DNA of 64,000 nucleotides from Comamonadaceae bacterium OS-4 (GCA_027924025.1 AP026970.1:1820501-1884500); one strand, 5' to 3'; counted from the stretch's first letter, positions 18,455-29,027 are shown. The notes: generated by a model not told the origin, from the sequence alone. Made by a program: numbers and translations.

Positions 18455-19773
18455 CGGGTCCGCAGCGGCAACACCGGCCCTTGCTTTGGTTGACAGGGGC
18501 CCTTCTTTTATCGGCCTGCGGGGAGACTGCCACGCTGGCGGTGTCTGACGGCTCCGGCACCGCCCCAGTGTTGCCGCAACCGGTGCACACCATCCTGCCG
18601 ACGGTGAATATTGCACCCGCGGTGGGTTGGGCGTCCGGCGCCACGCCGGTTGCGGCGCCGGGTACCCAGGTGGCCGCCTTCGCGGCCGAACTGGACCACC
18701 CGCGCTGGCTGTATGTGTTGCCCAACGGCGATGTGCTGGTGGCTGAAACCAATGCACCGCCCAAGCCGGATGACGGCAAGGGCATCAAGGGCTGGCTCAT
18801 GGGCTTGGTCATGCAACGGGCGGGCGCTGCAACCCCTAGCGCCGACCGCATCACCTTGCTGCGGGATACCAATGGGGATGGCGTGGCGGACTTCCGCTCG
18901 GTGCTGCTCTCCGGGCTGCATTCGCCTTTGGGGATGACGCTGATCGATAAGCAACTCTTTGTGGCCAACTCTGACGCCATTTGGCGCTTTCCTTACGAGA
19001 CGGGTGACACGACCATTCGCGCAGAGGGCACCCGCTTGGTGGAGTTACCGGCAGGGCCTATTAACCACCACTGGACCAAGAATTTGATTGCCAGCAAGGA
19101 CGGGCGCACGCTGTATGTTGCGGTGGGATCCAACAGCAATGTGGCAGAGCGCGGCATGGAGGTCGAGGCCGGACGCGCGGCCATTTGGCAAGTGGACACG
19201 CAAACCGGTGCGAACCGGGTGTTTGCCTCGGGCCTGCGCAATCCCGTGGGAATGGCATGGGAGCCCGCCAGTGGTGTGCTGTGGGCGGTGGTGAACGAGC
19301 GAGACGAGCTGGGGAGTGACCTGGTTCCGGACTACCTTACGTCGGTCGTAGCAGATGGCTTTTACGGATGGCCCTACAGCTACTACGGCCTGCATGTCGA
19401 TGTGCGGATGTCGCCATCGCGCCCGGATCTGGTGGCCAAGGCGCGGGTGCCTGACTACGCGCTGGGCCCGCACACCGCATCGCTTGGCTTGGTGAATGCG
19501 CAAGGGAGTCATCTGCCGGGCTTTCAAAATGGCATGTTCATTGGCCAGCATGGCTCCTGGAATCGGCAGCCGCACAGTGGCTACAAGGTGGTTTTTGTCC
19601 CGTTTGCCGAGGGCAAGCCCATGGATGTTCAGCCTCTCGAGGTGTTGGGTGGTTTCTTGAGCCCCGAGGGCCGCGCCTGGGGAAGGCCGGTGGGTTTGGC
19701 CATTGATCTGCAAGGTGCTTTGCTGGTGGCAGACGACGTGGGTAACGCCATCTGGCGGGTTAGCGCGCTTTAG
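18451..19773 (+). CDS. PQQ-type soluble sugar dehydrogenase-like lipoprotein
   Basis: 440 aa. N-terminal signal with lipobox LLLSAC (Cys 23), so probably lipid-anchored at the envelope. The body is a six-bladed propeller related to soluble glucose/sorbosone dehydrogenases: [94 protein letters not shown] and [16 protein letters not shown]. The conserved His, Arg and Asn blocks support PQQ-dependent oxidation of an aldose or sorbosone, but the exact substrate is unknown. Coupled to the upstream DUF2789 gene by an ATGA overlap. Confidence 0.85.
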   Translation: MTGPQRQHRPLLWLTGALLLSACGETATLAVSDGSGTAPVLPQPVHTILPTVNIAPAVGWASGATPVAAPGTQVAAFAAELDHPRWLYVLPNGDVLVAETNAPPKPDDGKGIKGWLMGLVMQRAGAATPSADRITLLRDTNGDGVADFRSVLLSGLHSPLGMTLIDKQLFVANSDAIWRFPYETGDTTIRAEGTRLVELPAGPINHHWTKNLIASKDGRTLYVAVGSNSNVAERGMEVEAGRAAIWQVDTQTGANRVFASGLRNPVGMAWEPASGVLWAVVNERDELGSDLVPDYLTSVVADGFYGWPYSYYGLHVDVRMSPSRPDLVAKARVPDYALGPHTASLGLVNAQGSHLPGFQNGMFIGQHGSWNRQPHSGYKVVFVPFAEGKPMDVQPLEVLGGFLSPEGRAWGRPVGLAIDLQGALLVADDVGNAIWRVSAL

Positions 19774-19877
19774 GGATGCGGGTCACGAGGGGGCAGTGTC
19801 GGCTTTGCTGCCCAACGCACAGTCAGCGGTGTGCAAAGACCTTACCGTCCAACAAACCCCTTAAGGAGAAGCACACC

Positions 19878-20213
19878 ATGAGCCTGCCAGAACCCCGCTC
19901 TCCAGAAGAAAAGCTGCCGGCTGATAGCGATTTGCAGGTGCAAGCCGTGCCGGGGCATGGCATTCCATCGCAAGATCCGGACCCCGCAGCGCAATTGCCC
20001 CTGCCGCTGGAAGACAGCGAGAGAGAGGCGAAATCCGTGCTGGTGGGCGGTGGCCTTATTGCAGGGGCGGCGGTGGGTGCCGCCATCGGAGTCATGGTCT
20101 CCGGGCCGGTCGGGGTGGTCGTGGGCGCAGGCATCGGTGCTGTAGCGGGTGCAGCGGGTGCCGTGAACACCGCTGCGTCCGATCAACAAGCCCTACAAGA
20201 TCCGGGCAGGTAG
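19878..20213 (+). CDS. Glycine-zipper membrane protein, unknown function
   Basis: 111 aa from ATG 19878 with ribosome-binding site AAGGAGAA. The N-terminal 50 residues are acidic, Pro-rich and probably disordered. The second half is one long hydrophobic Gly/Ala/Val segment (LVGGGLIAGAAVGAAIGVMV and onward) with GxxxG spacing, typical of glycine-zipper proteins that insert in membranes. No enzymatic motif. The 104-bp gap before it and its own ribosome-binding site suggest separate transcription. Confidence 0.7.
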   Translation: MSLPEPRSPEEKLPADSDLQVQAVPGHGIPSQDPDPAAQLPLPLEDSEREAKSVLVGGGLIAGAAVGAAIGVMVSGPVGVVVGAGIGAVAGAAGAVNTAASDQQALQDPGR

Positions 20214-20245
20214 GCTCCGCAGCCAGTGAGCAGATGGCGATCGGT

Positions 20246-20989
20246 TTAAGCGGCCCGAGCTACCACCAAGCAATCCCCGGTCCCGGGGGCTGCCACCATC
20301 AAGGAGCCATCGGAGTCCCAAATGCCGCTTCTGCCTGCGGATACATAGCCGCCGGAGGGCCCGCCGTGGTTGGCTATCAGGACAGTCATGGCGTGTTCAC
20401 GGGCATACCCGGCCCACAGAGGGGCCTCTGCGGCATAGCCAGCGGCCGAGGTCAGAATCCCCGCCGCATAAACCCTGGCCCCTGCCTGTGCCGCCTTGGC
20501 CGCGTGGCTCGGGTGGTTGGTATCTGCACAAATGGCGCTGGCGATCTGGTGGCCGTTCAAGGTTTGCAAGTGCACCGGCAAAGAGCCGGCCGTGGCGAAC
20601 TGGGTTTCGCTGCCGTGCAAGTGGTGCTTGGCATAGACGACATGGCGACCATCCGGCCGCAAGGTGATGGCACCTATCAAGGGCAGGGTGCTGCCGCCAT
20701 CCACCGGCGCGCCCACGGTGATGGCCATACCAGTGCGCCGGGCTGCTTCGCTTAGGGGCGCCAAGAGCGCGTGGTCCGCGTGCAGCACCAAGTCCGGCAT
20801 TGCGGCCAGCTCGTAACCCGTGAGCGAGAGCTCCGGGAAGACCAGCCATTGCACGCCATGCTGCGCGGCGGCGTCCACAAAGCGCAGGTGGTTTTGTACA
20901 TTGGCCACCACGTCCAGCGGGACTGAGGTGCTTTGCGCAGCGGCTATCGAGAATGCTATGCTTTTGCTAGCGGCTTGCGCAATATCCAT
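20246..20989 (-). CDS. Nitrilase/carbon-nitrogen hydrolase family protein
   Basis: 247 aa. The Glu-Lys-Cys triad of the nitrilase superfamily is visible: Glu in FPELSLTGYE, Lys in YAKHHLHG and Cys in AICADTNHP. It should cleave an amide or nitrile in the cytoplasm; the substrate is unknown, but its place after upp and codA suggests a link to pyrimidine or ureido-compound use. The only in-frame ATG (20989) lies inside a palindromic repeat, which also encodes about the first 12 residues (IAQAASKSIA). It starts 13 bp after the codA stop, so it is the last gene of that operon. Confidence 0.85.
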   Translation of the reverse strand: MDIAQAASKSIAFSIAAAQSTSVPLDVVANVQNHLRFVDAAAQHGVQWLVFPELSLTGYELAAMPDLVLHADHALLAPLSEAARRTGMAITVGAPVDGGSTLPLIGAITLRPDGRHVVYAKHHLHGSETQFATAGSLPVHLQTLNGHQIASAICADTNHPSHAAKAAQAGARVYAAGILTSAAGYAAEAPLWAGYAREHAMTVLIANHGGPSGGYVSAGRSGIWDSDGSLMVAAPGTGDCLVVARAA

Positions 20990-21010
20990 GAGCGCTAGCG
21001 GCCTATTTGG
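20955..21010 (+). repeat. Palindromic repeat copy C (codA stop / nitrilase-like start)
   Basis: GCTATGCTTTTGCTAGCGG, TTGCGCA, loop, GCGCTAGCGGCC, TATTTGG. On the minus strand the repeat provides the codA TAG stop (21005-21003) and, 13 bp later, the ATG and first residues of the nitrilase-like gene, read in the same frame as copies F and G. Confidence 0.75.
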
Positions 21011-22313
21011 TATGCAAGAAAGACGTGTTCGCCGGCCGGCCGGGCAGAGTCAACGCCGCTGTGCGCGCTGGTGTTTGCGCCACCAGAGCGCCCCGGCGCC
21101 AGACTTTGAGGCGGGTGGCCTTGAGGCGGATGGCCTCGATGGGGTTTTGCGCCTGCAGCAGCACCAGGTCGGCATGGCAGCCTTTTTCCAGGCCATAGCC
21201 CTCTAGGTGCAGGATGCGGGCGGGGTTGGTGGTGACGGCATCAAAGCACTGCTGCATGGCCGGCTGGCTGGTCATTTGCGCCACGTGCAAGCCCATGCTG
21301 GCCACTTCCAACATGTCGCCGCTTCCCATGCTGTACCAAGGGTCCATGCAGCAGTCCTGCCCGAAGGCCACTGTCATGCCGGCGGCCATGATTTCAGGCA
21401 CGCGGGTCATACCGCGGCGCTTGGGGTAGGTGTCGTGTCGGCCTTGCAGGGTGATGTTGATGAGCGGGTTGCTCACCACGCTCAATTGCGCCTCCGCCAT
21501 CAACGGCAGCAGTTTGCTCACGTAGTAGTTGTCCATGCTGTGCATGGAGGTGAGGTGGGAGCCTGTTACGCGGCCGTGCAGGCCCAGGCGGTTGGCCTCG
21601 AAGGCCAGGGTTTCGACGTGGCGCGAGAGCGGGTCGTCCGACTCGTCGCAATGCATGTCGACCAGCTTGCCTTGCTCGGCGGCCAGCTCGCAGAGTAGTT
21701 TGACGCTGGCTGCCCCTTGCTCACTAGTGCGCTCGAAGTGCGGAATGCCGCCCACCACGTCCACGCCCAGGCTCAGCGCCTTCTTGAGGTTCTCGAAGCC
21801 ACCCGGCACACCCCGTGTGCCATCTCCGCCATTGCGCAACACGCCGTCTTGCGGAAATGCCACCAGCTGCAGGTCGATATAGGGCGCGACCTTTTTCTTG
21901 ACAGCTAACAAGGCTTCCACCGCCAGCATGCTCGGGTCGCTGGTGTCCACATGGCTGCGGATGGCCAACAGACCGTTGGCCACCGCCCAGTCACAGTAGG
22001 CCAGCGCGCGGTCTACCAGCGCGTCAAAAGTGAGGTGCGGTTTGAGCTCGCCCCACAGCGCAATACCCTCCAACAAGGTGCCGCTCTGATTCAGCCGCGG
22101 CAGGCCGAGGCTGAGCGTGGCGTCCATGTGGAAGTGCGCATCTACAAAAGGGCTGCTGAGAAGCATGCCGCCAGCGTCTACCACCTCAGCCGCCGGAGCG
22201 GCTTCAGGCGTGAGCCCTTGCGACACCTCAGTGATGCGGCCGCCTTGCACCGCCACGGACATGTGGCGGCGTCCATCGGGCAGGGTAGCGTTGTGGATGA
22301 GCAGATCGAGCAT
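21003..22313 (-). CDS. codA: Cytosine deaminase-type amidohydrolase
   Basis: 436 aa metal-dependent amidohydrolase. Metal-site motifs HFHMD (near 60), HCDESDD, GSHLTSMHS and FGQDCCMDPWYSMGSGDML match E. coli-type cytosine deaminase (which has the GHDDVFDPWY block), so conversion of cytosine to uracil is likely. The next step enzyme, Upp, is encoded 10 bp upstream in the same operon, which supports a pyrimidine-salvage role. The Asp pair of the last motif is conserved in shape but reads QDCCMD, so another cyclic amidine substrate remains possible. Confidence 0.87.
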   Translation of the reverse strand: MLDLLIHNATLPDGRRHMSVAVQGGRITEVSQGLTPEAAPAAEVVDAGGMLLSSPFVDAHFHMDATLSLGLPRLNQSGTLLEGIALWGELKPHLTFDALVDRALAYCDWAVANGLLAIRSHVDTSDPSMLAVEALLAVKKKVAPYIDLQLVAFPQDGVLRNGGDGTRGVPGGFENLKKALSLGVDVVGGIPHFERTSEQGAASVKLLCELAAEQGKLVDMHCDESDDPLSRHVETLAFEANRLGLHGRVTGSHLTSMHSMDNYYVSKLLPLMAEAQLSVVSNPLINITLQGRHDTYPKRRGMTRVPEIMAAGMTVAFGQDCCMDPWYSMGSGDMLEVASMGLHVAQMTSQPAMQQCFDAVTTNPARILHLEGYGLEKGCHADLVLLQAQNPIEAIRLKATRLKVWRRGALVAQTPARTAALTLPGRPANTSFLHTK

Positions 22314-22323
22314 GGTTGATTAC

Positions 22324-22977
22324 TTATTGGGTGCCAAAGATGCGATCGCCCGCATCCCCCAGGCCCGGCATGATGTAACCATGGTCGTTCAGGCCGCGGT
22401 CGATGGCCGCAGTGAAGACGCGCACATCGGGGTGCTCGCGGTACAAGGTGTTGATGCCCTCGGGGCAGGTTAAGAGGCACAAGAACTTGATGGACTTGGG
22501 CTTGCAGGCTTTCAGGCGGGTGACGGCGGCAGCCGCTGAGTTGCCGGTGGCCAGCATGGGGTCTACCACCACCACATCGCGCTCCTCCATGTTGCTGGGC
22601 ATCTTGAAGTAGTACTCCACCGCCTGCAAGGTTTTTGGGTCGCGGTACAGGCCCACATGGCCCACGCGGGCACCGGGCACTACGCCAAGCACACCATCCA
22701 GAATGCCGTTGCCTGCGCGCAGCACGCTGGCAAACACCAGCTTTTTGCCGTCGATGACCTTGCCAGTCGTTTTCTCTAGCGGGGTTTCAATTTCTAGGTC
22801 TTGCAGCGGCATGTCGCGGCAGACTTCGTAAATCATCAGGCCGGCCAGCTCGTTGAGCAGGCGGCGGAAGCTGCTGGTGCTGGCTTCTTTTTTGCGCATC
22901 AGGGTGAGCTTGTGTTGCACCAACGGGTGGTCAATGAGGGTGACGTTGGCACGCGCTGCGGGATCGATGGTGACCAT
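22324..22977 (-). CDS. upp: Uracil phosphoribosyltransferase
   Basis: Converts uracil and PRPP to UMP. 217 aa. The PRPP-binding loop [14 protein letters not shown] and the C-terminal uracil-specific region [16 protein letters not shown] are intact, as is the N-terminal [12 protein letters not shown]. The second gene of a four-gene minus-strand operon, 17 bp downstream of the HerA-like gene and 10 bp upstream of codA; together upp and codA turn cytosine into UMP. Confidence 0.97.
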   Translation of the reverse strand: MVTIDPAARANVTLIDHPLVQHKLTLMRKKEASTSSFRRLLNELAGLMIYEVCRDMPLQDLEIETPLEKTTGKVIDGKKLVFASVLRAGNGILDGVLGVVPGARVGHVGLYRDPKTLQAVEYYFKMPSNMEERDVVVVDPMLATGNSAAAAVTRLKACKPKSIKFLCLLTCPEGINTLYREHPDVRVFTAAIDRGLNDHGYIMPGLGDAGDRIFGTQ

Positions 22978-22994
22978 GTTTTTGTTCCTTGTGC

Positions 22995-24575
22995 TTATCG
23001 CTTGCTGCCGCCCAGGATGCTGCCCAGCACCCCGCGGATGATCTGGCGGCCCACTTCGCGGCCGATAGAGCTCGCGGCACTCTTGATAAGTTGCTCGCCC
23101 ACGCTGGCGCGTGAACGGCGGGCACCCCCACCCAGCATGTCGCCCAAGCTGTCCAGAAGGCCACCGCCTGCAGGCGCAGCCTCCGGCTCGGCGGCGGGCG
23201 CCGCGCGGCCTGCGCGGGCACGCGGAGCCGCAGGGGCAGCCTCGCCCTCAGCGTCAGTAGCGGCCGGCGCACGGTTTTGTGTGCGGCCTTTGAGCGCCTC
23301 GAACGCCGACTCCCGGTCTACCGCTTGTTCATACACGCCGGCCACGATGGATTCGACGATCAGCGTTTTGCGCTGCTCGGGGGTGATGGGACCGATCTGG
23401 CTGGCTGGGGGAATGACGAACACGCGTTCTGTGAGAGCCGGGCGGCCTTTTTCGTCCATCAGGCTCACCAGGGCTTCGCCCACCCCCAATTCAGTGATGG
23501 CGCTGGCGACGTCCAGACCGGGGTTGGCGCGCATGGTGTCGGCAGCGCTCTTGACCGCTTTCTGGTCGCGCGGGGTGAAGGCGCGCAAGGCGTGCTGCAC
23601 CCGGTTGCCCAATTGGGCGAGCACGCTGTCGGGAATGTCCAGCGGGTTTTGGGTCACAAAGTACACGCCCACGCCCTTGGAGCGGACCAGGCGCACCACC
23701 AACTCAATGCGCTCGATCAGCACCTTGGGCGCATCGGCGAACAGCAGGTGGGCCTCGTCAAAGAAGAACACCAGCTTGGGCTTGTCGAGGTCGCCTACCT
23801 CGGGCAGGGCCTCGAAGAGTTCGCTCAGCATCCAGAGCAAAAAGGTCGCGTACAAGCGGGGCGACTGCATGAGCTTGTCGGCCGCGAGGATGTTGACCAC
23901 GCCTTTGCCCGAGCCGTCGGTCTGCATGAAGTCTTCGATGTTGAGCATGGGCTCGCCAAAAAACTGGTCCCCGCCTTGCTCTTCAATCTGCATCAGGCCG
24001 CGCTGGATGGCGCCAATGCTGGCGGCGCTGATGTTGCCGTATTCGGTGGTGTAGCTGGCTGCGTTGTCGCCCACGTCCTGGCACATGGCGCGCAGGTCCT
24101 TCATGTCGAGCAGCAGCAGGCCGTCGTCATCCGCAATTTTGAACACCAGTTGCAGCACGCCAGCCTGGGTTTCATTCAGGTTGAGCATGCGGGCCAGCAG
24201 CAGGGGGCCCAAATCGCTCACGGTGGCGCGTACCGGATGGCCTTGTTTGCCGAACACGTCCCACAGGGTGGTAGGGAAGGCAGAGAACGCGGGTTCGTCG
24301 AATCCCCGTTCTTTGATGATTTTTCCGAGCTTTTCAGTCAATGCGCCTTTTTGGGAGATACCGGTCAGGTCGCCTTTGACGTCCGCCATAAACACCGGCA
24401 CGCCCAAGGCAGAGAAGCCTTCCGCCAGACTTTGCAGGGTGATGGTCTTGCCAGTGCCGGTGGCGCCGGTGATGAGGCCATGGCGGTTGGCCTTGTCGGG
24501 GCGCAAGAAACATTGGACTGCGGACTTACCCGCATGTTGGGCAATCAGGATGCCTTCGTCTTGGATGGAAGCCAT
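22995..24575 (-). CDS. HerA-like ATPase of the YjgR/DUF853 family
   Basis: 526 aa. P-loop [13 protein letters not shown] near residue 40, Walker [13 protein letters not shown], sensor-like [31 protein letters not shown], and the family signature [12 protein letters not shown]. The last 90 residues are low-complexity (Ala/Pro-rich) and end in a Gly-rich, basic segment. Members are related to HerA/VirB4 motors; the cellular role of YjgR is not established. First gene of the operon with upp and codA, with a 134-bp gap to the divergent yebC. Confidence 0.87.
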   Translation of the reverse strand: MASIQDEGILIAQHAGKSAVQCFLRPDKANRHGLITGATGTGKTITLQSLAEGFSALGVPVFMADVKGDLTGISQKGALTEKLGKIIKERGFDEPAFSAFPTTLWDVFGKQGHPVRATVSDLGPLLLARMLNLNETQAGVLQLVFKIADDDGLLLLDMKDLRAMCQDVGDNAASYTTEYGNISAASIGAIQRGLMQIEEQGGDQFFGEPMLNIEDFMQTDGSGKGVVNILAADKLMQSPRLYATFLLWMLSELFEALPEVGDLDKPKLVFFFDEAHLLFADAPKVLIERIELVVRLVRSKGVGVYFVTQNPLDIPDSVLAQLGNRVQHALRAFTPRDQKAVKSAADTMRANPGLDVASAITELGVGEALVSLMDEKGRPALTERVFVIPPASQIGPITPEQRKTLIVESIVAGVYEQAVDRESAFEALKGRTQNRAPAATDAEGEAAPAAPRARAGRAAPAAEPEAAPAGGGLLDSLGDMLGGGARRSRASVGEQLIKSAASSIGREVGRQIIRGVLGSILGGSKR

Positions 24576-24709
24576 AGGTGTCTCTCAAGTAAATGCTGGG
24601 CCGACCCGAGTTTACTTGCACCCCCTTGGGGGGCCAGCCGGGAGGCTGAGGTGGGGGCGCTGAACTTACAATCGGCCGAGTAGCGTAACGAATTTTTGAA
24701 GGGTTTCGT

Positions 24710-25429
24710 GTGGCAGGACATAGCAAATGGGCCAATATTCAGCACCGCAAGGGGCGTCAGGACGAGAAGCGAGGCAAGATTTGGACCCGCATCGTCCGTG
24801 AAATCACGGTAGCGGCCCGGCAAGGCGGGGGCGACCCCGCCATGAACCCTCGTTTGCGCCTGGCCATTGAGAAAGCCAAAGCCGCCAACATGCCGGCGGA
24901 CCGGGTGAAATACAACGTCGACAAGGCCACCGGCTCATTGGACGGCATCACCTACGAAGAAATCCGCTACGAGGGTTATGGCATTGGTGGTGCAGCCATC
25001 ATCATTGACACCATGACGGACAACAAGGTGCGCACCGTGGCCGAAGTGCGCCACGCGTTCAGCAAACACGGCGGCAACATGGGCACCGAAGGCTCGGTGG
25101 CCTTTCAGTTCAAGCATGTGGGCCAGATGATTTTTGCCCCCGGAACCAGCGAAGACAAGGTCATGGAAGTGGCCCTGGAAGCCGGCGCAGAAGACGTGAT
25201 CACCGATAACGAAGGCGCCATCGAGGTGCTGACAGCGCCCGCTGACTTTGAAGCCGTCAAGGCCGCGCTGGAGGCGGCTGGCCTGACCGCTGAAATCGCC
25301 ACGGTGACGATGCGCGCTGAAAACACGATTGAGCTATCCCTTGAGGATGCCGAGCGCATGCAGAAACTGCTGGATGTCTTGGAAGATCTGGACGACGCCC
25401 AGGACATCTTCCACAACGCTGCCCTTTAA
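24710..25429 (+). CDS. yebC: YebC/PmpR family protein (TACO1-like)
   Basis: 239 aa starting at GTG 24710 ([18 protein letters not shown]), the invariant start of the family. Three-domain architecture typical of YebC, including the [21 protein letters not shown] and [20 protein letters not shown] blocks and the acidic C-terminus. Such proteins have been described as transcription regulators and, more recently, as translation factors for proline-rich stretches. Begins a long plus-strand run; purD follows after 17 bp. Confidence 0.95.
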   Translation: MAGHSKWANIQHRKGRQDEKRGKIWTRIVREITVAARQGGGDPAMNPRLRLAIEKAKAANMPADRVKYNVDKATGSLDGITYEEIRYEGYGIGGAAIIIDTMTDNKVRTVAEVRHAFSKHGGNMGTEGSVAFQFKHVGQMIFAPGTSEDKVMEVALEAGAEDVITDNEGAIEVLTAPADFEAVKAALEAAGLTAEIATVTMRAENTIELSLEDAERMQKLLDVLEDLDDAQDIFHNAAL

Positions 25430-25446
25430 TTTTTAAGAAGTCACTT

Positions 25447-26739
25447 ATGAACGTACTCGTAATCGGCGGCGGTGGCCGTGAACATGCATTGGCCTGGAAG
25501 CTGGCCCAGTCCCCCAAGGTACAAATGGTTTATGTCGCACCCGGCAACGGTGGCACTGCGACCGACAGCCGCTTGAAGAACATTCCCATCACCGATGTGG
25601 TGCAGTTGCGCCAGTGGGCCCAGGACCACAAGATTTTGTTGACCCTGGTCGGGCCAGAAGTGCCTTTGGCAGCCGGCGTGGTGGACGAGTTTCGAGCCCA
25701 CGGCATGCGCATTTTCGGGCCGACCAAAGCCGCCGCTCAGTTGGAGAGCTCCAAGGCCTTCAGCAAGGCGTTTATGCGCCGCCACGGGATTCCCACCGCT
25801 GAGTACGCTACCTTCTCCGACCCTGTGGCTGCTCATGCGTATGTGGACAAGATGGGCGCGCCCACGGTGGTGAAGGCCGACGGCTTGGCTGCCGGCAAGG
25901 GCGTAGTGGTCGCCATGACCGTCGCAGAAGCCCATGAAGCCATTGACTTCATGCTGGTGGACAACACCTTGGGCGTGGCGCACAACGACGGTGGCGCTCG
26001 CGTGGTGATTGAAGAATTTTTGGAAGGCGAAGAAGCCAGCTTCATCGTCATGGTGGATGGCAAGAACGTGCTGCCCCTAGCCACCAGCCAAGACCACAAG
26101 CGCTTGCAGGATGCCGACCAGGGCCCCAACACCGGCGGAATGGGCGCCTATTCGCCTGCACCGGTGGTCACACCCGATGTGCATGCCAAGGCGATGCGCG
26201 AGATTATTCTGCCCACGGTCAAGGGTATGGAAGCCGACGGCATTCCCTTCAGCGGGTTTTTGTACGCCGGCCTGATGATCGACAAAAATGGCCAGCCCAA
26301 GACGCTGGAGTTCAACTGCCGCATGGGCGACCCTGAAACGCAACCGATCATGATGCGCCTCAAGACCGATCTGGTGGATGTGCTGATGGCCGCCACCGAG
26401 CCCGGCCCGCACGGCAAGCTGGATGAAGTCGAGCTGCAATGGGATCGCCGCACCGCGTTGGGCGTGGTGCTCGCAGCGCACGGTTACCCCATGAATCCTC
26501 GCAAAGGCGATGTGATCACCGGTATTCCCAAAGAGGCCGAAGACGCAGCCGTGTTCCACGCGGGTACCCAATTGCAAGACGGTGTGTTGAGTACATCCGG
26601 CGGCCGGGTGCTGTGTGTGACGGCGCTCGCAGACAGCGTCAAACAAGCCCAACAGCGGGCTTATCAGGTGATTGACGAGATTGCCTTTGACGGCATGCAG
26701 TACCGCACCGATATCGGTTACCGCGCTGTCAAAGGGTAA
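25447..26739 (+). CDS. purD: Phosphoribosylamine-glycine ligase
   Basis: GAR synthetase, second step of purine synthesis: joins phosphoribosylamine and glycine using ATP. 430 aa, the usual length. N-terminal MNVLVIGGGGREHALAWKL, ATP-grasp elements VVKADGLAAGKGVVVA and EEFLEGEEASF, and the family signature RMGDPETQ are all intact. It follows yebC closely and precedes hemF by 41 bp. Confidence 0.98.
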   Translation: MNVLVIGGGGREHALAWKLAQSPKVQMVYVAPGNGGTATDSRLKNIPITDVVQLRQWAQDHKILLTLVGPEVPLAAGVVDEFRAHGMRIFGPTKAAAQLESSKAFSKAFMRRHGIPTAEYATFSDPVAAHAYVDKMGAPTVVKADGLAAGKGVVVAMTVAEAHEAIDFMLVDNTLGVAHNDGGARVVIEEFLEGEEASFIVMVDGKNVLPLATSQDHKRLQDADQGPNTGGMGAYSPAPVVTPDVHAKAMREIILPTVKGMEADGIPFSGFLYAGLMIDKNGQPKTLEFNCRMGDPETQPIMMRLKTDLVDVLMAATEPGPHGKLDEVELQWDRRTALGVVLAAHGYPMNPRKGDVITGIPKEAEDAAVFHAGTQLQDGVLSTSGGRVLCVTALADSVKQAQQRAYQVIDEIAFDGMQYRTDIGYRAVKG

Positions 26740-26780
26740 TGACCGGCGTGCCCCAATTCAGGTTTTAAGAAAGCTCGAAG

Positions 26781-27704
26781 ATGAGTGATTCACCAGCGGG
26801 CTCCATGCAGGTGCGCGCCTATTTGATGGGTTTGCAAACCCGCATCGTGGAAGCCATGGAGGCGGCGGATGGCGGCCATTTCATCTCAGATTCGTGGGAG
26901 AAGGCCGCTGGCGAGCCCCTGCAGGGGCAAGGCATCACACGAATCATCGAGGGCGGGGCACTGTTAGAGCGCGGCGGTTGCGGGTTTTCTCATGTGCGAG
27001 GGCCGAAACTCCCGCCTAGCGCCACCCAGCACCGGCCGGAGTTGGCCGGAGCTCCGTTTGAGGCCATGGGCGTGTCTTTGGTCTTTCACCCGCGCAACCC
27101 TTATGTGCCCACCGTGCACATGAATGTGCGCATGATTGCAGCCAAGAATCCCCAAGGCGAAGAGGTGTGCTGGTTCGGCGGTGGTATGGACCTCACGCCC
27201 TATTACGGTTTTGAGGACGATGCGGTGCATTTCCACCGCACCTGCCAAGAGTCTCTGGCCGATTTCGGCGACGACAAATACCCGCGCTTCAAAAAGTGGT
27301 GTGATGACTATTTCTTCCTGAAGCACCGTAACGAGCCACGCGGAATTGGCGGAGTTTTTTTTGATGACTTCTCCGAACTGGGCTCGGTTCGCAGTTTCGA
27401 GCTCTTGCAGTCGGTGGGTGACGCTTTCCTGAGGGCCTATTTGCCCATCGTCGAGCGTCGCAGGCATATGGCCTACACCCAGCGGCAGCGTGATTTCCAG
27501 CTGTATCGCAGGGGCCGCTATGTCGAGTTCAACTTGGTATGGGACCGCGGTACCCATTTCGGCTTGCAATCGGGGGGGCGAACCGAGTCGATCCTGCTGT
27601 CCATGCCGCCGCACGCAACCTGGGCTTATCAGCAAGTGCCCGAAGCCGGATCGCCCGAAGAGGCTTTGACCCGTCATTTCCTTACCGCCCGGGAGTGGGT
27701 TTGA
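26781..27704 (+). CDS. hemF: Oxygen-dependent coproporphyrinogen III oxidase
   Basis: Converts coproporphyrinogen III to protoporphyrinogen IX in haem synthesis using O2. 307 aa. Signatures: [58 protein letters not shown] and [20 protein letters not shown]. An aerobic-type enzyme, so the organism uses oxygen. The stop overlaps the nadD start by 4 bp. Confidence 0.98.
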   Translation: MSDSPAGSMQVRAYLMGLQTRIVEAMEAADGGHFISDSWEKAAGEPLQGQGITRIIEGGALLERGGCGFSHVRGPKLPPSATQHRPELAGAPFEAMGVSLVFHPRNPYVPTVHMNVRMIAAKNPQGEEVCWFGGGMDLTPYYGFEDDAVHFHRTCQESLADFGDDKYPRFKKWCDDYFFLKHRNEPRGIGGVFFDDFSELGSVRSFELLQSVGDAFLRAYLPIVERRRHMAYTQRQRDFQLYRRGRYVEFNLVWDRGTHFGLQSGGRTESILLSMPPHATWAYQQVPEAGSPEEALTRHFLTAREWV

Positions 27705-28315
27705 CGGGTGAAGGCGCTCCGCTGCGTATTGGTGTGTTCGGTGGGGCGTTTGATCCGCCTCACCTGGGGCACACGGCCCTTGCACAAAGTGCCATCACCC
27801 AGTTGGGCCTGCAGCGCCTTGTGGTGATTCCAACAGGGCATGCCTGGCACAAGGCGCGGCCGCTGACCGACGCCAAGCACCGGCTGCGCATGGCGAAATT
27901 GGCGTTCAGCCCAGTGCCCGGCACGTACGTAGACCCACGCGAAACCTTGCGCGACGGGCCGAGTTATACGGTGGACACCCTGCGCGAGCTCCAGGCAGAA
28001 AATCCGGGTGCACAGCTGTACTTGCTGATCGGAGAGGACCAGGCCCAGCGGCTGAGAACTTGGCACGATTGGGAGCAACTGCCGGCACTTGCTATAATTT
28101 GTGTAGCTGCTCGCGCAGATTCATCGGGCGCCTATGGCCGTTTTGATGACCTCGCCAACGACATCCCCGGCCTGACCGTGCTGCACATGCCTCCCATGGC
28201 AGTCAGCGCCACCGACATCCGACAACGCGTCGCCTCGGGCAAAAGCATTGCCCCACTGGTTTTTGAGCCGGTTGCGCGTTATATTGACCAACACCTTCTT
28301 TATCGATCCGACTGA
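27701..28315 (+). CDS. nadD: Nicotinate-nucleotide adenylyltransferase
   Basis: Makes deamido-NAD from nicotinate mononucleotide and ATP. 204 aa from TTG 27701, which overlaps the hemF TGA; GTG 27695 is an alternative and no suitable ATG is near. Motifs [14 protein letters not shown] and, at the C-terminus, SATDIRQRV are intact. Residues about 131-149 ([19 protein letters not shown]) are encoded by a palindromic repeat that overlays the weakly conserved segment between two core strands. The stop overlaps rsfS by one base. Confidence 0.95.
   Translation: MTGEGAPLRIGVFGGAFDPPHLGHTALAQSAITQLGLQRLVVIPTGHAWHKARPLTDAKHRLRMAKLAFSPVPGTYVDPRETLRDGPSYTVDTLRELQAENPGAQLYLLIGEDQAQRLRTWHDWEQLPALAIICVAARADSSGAYGRFDDLANDIPGLTVLHMPPMAVSATDIRQRVASGKSIAPLVFEPVARYIDQHLLYRSD
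28091..28147 (+). repeat. Palindromic repeat copy D (inside nadD)
   Basis: GCTATAATTTGTGTAGCTGC, TCGCGCA, loop, GGGCGCC, TATGGCCGTTTTGATG. Read in the nadD frame as GTA-GCT-GCT-CGC-GCA (VAARA), the same frame as copy E in maf. Other frames of the motif contain TAG, so this is one of the open ones. Confidence 0.75.
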
Positions 28316-29019
28316 TGACTACTTCCACCGTTGCCAAAAATACCCAGAAACTCCAACGTGCCGTCATCGATGGTCTGGAAGATGTGAAGGCGCAAGATAT
28401 TGTGGTGTTCGACACCGAGCACCTGTCTGCCTTGTTTGAGCGCGTGATCATCGCCTCGGGCACCAGCAACCGCCAGACCAAAGCCTTGGCTGCGAGCGTA
28501 CGCGATGCGGTGCGCGAAGCCGGTTTTGCCAAACCCCGCATTGAAGGCGAAGGCAATGGCGAGTGGATCATTGTGGATTGCAACCAGGTGGTGGTACACA
28601 TCATGCAACCCAACTTCCGCCAGTACTACCACCTCGAAGAGCTGTGGGGTGAGAAGCCTGTGCGCCTGAAGCTGGGTGCAGCCAAGCCGGTGGTCGCCAA
28701 GGCGAGCGAAGAAGCCAAACCTGCCGCCAAGAAAGTCGCTGCAAAGGCCGTGGAGCCGAGCATGCGCCGTTCTAGCGCGGCCAAGAAGGGCGTGGAAGAA
28801 GCCTTCCCGTCCAAAGCTGCACTGAAGAAGGCTGCAGACAAAGCCGCTGGCGTGAAAGCACCTGCCAAGAAAGCTGCCGCTAAACCTGTAGCCAAGGCTG
28901 CAGTGAAGACGGTCGTGGTCAAACCCGAAGTCAAGAAGGCGGTCGCCAAAAAAGCAGCAGCCAAGCCTGCTGCTGCCAAAAAGGCGCCCGCGAAGAAAGC
29001 CGCTCCCCGTAAAGCCTGA
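28315..29019 (+). CDS. rsfS: Ribosomal silencing factor RsfS with a Lys/Ala-rich tail
   Basis: Residues 1-120 are a standard RsfS/Iojap domain that binds ribosomal protein uL14 and blocks subunit joining: DVVVFDT-like [50 protein letters not shown] and YYHLEELWG. Residues about 125-234 are an extension of Lys, Ala and Pro (repeats such as PAKKAAAK), similar in composition to histone H1-like or AlgP-type tails. The usual bacterial protein is 105-130 residues. It overlaps nadD by 1 bp and rlmH follows after 8 bp, the classical pairing. Confidence 0.95.
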   Translation: MTTSTVAKNTQKLQRAVIDGLEDVKAQDIVVFDTEHLSALFERVIIASGTSNRQTKALAASVRDAVREAGFAKPRIEGEGNGEWIIVDCNQVVVHIMQPNFRQYYHLEELWGEKPVRLKLGAAKPVVAKASEEAKPAAKKVAAKAVEPSMRRSSAAKKGVEEAFPSKAALKKAADKAAGVKAPAKKAAAKPVAKAAVKTVVVKPEVKKAVAKKAAAKPAAAKKAPAKKAAPRKA

Positions 29020-29027
29020 GGTCCTGC

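Noticed and set aside
22801..24683. Long plus-strand open frames opposite the HerA-like gene
   Set aside because: Composition and lack of motifs show they are complements of the ATPase gene.
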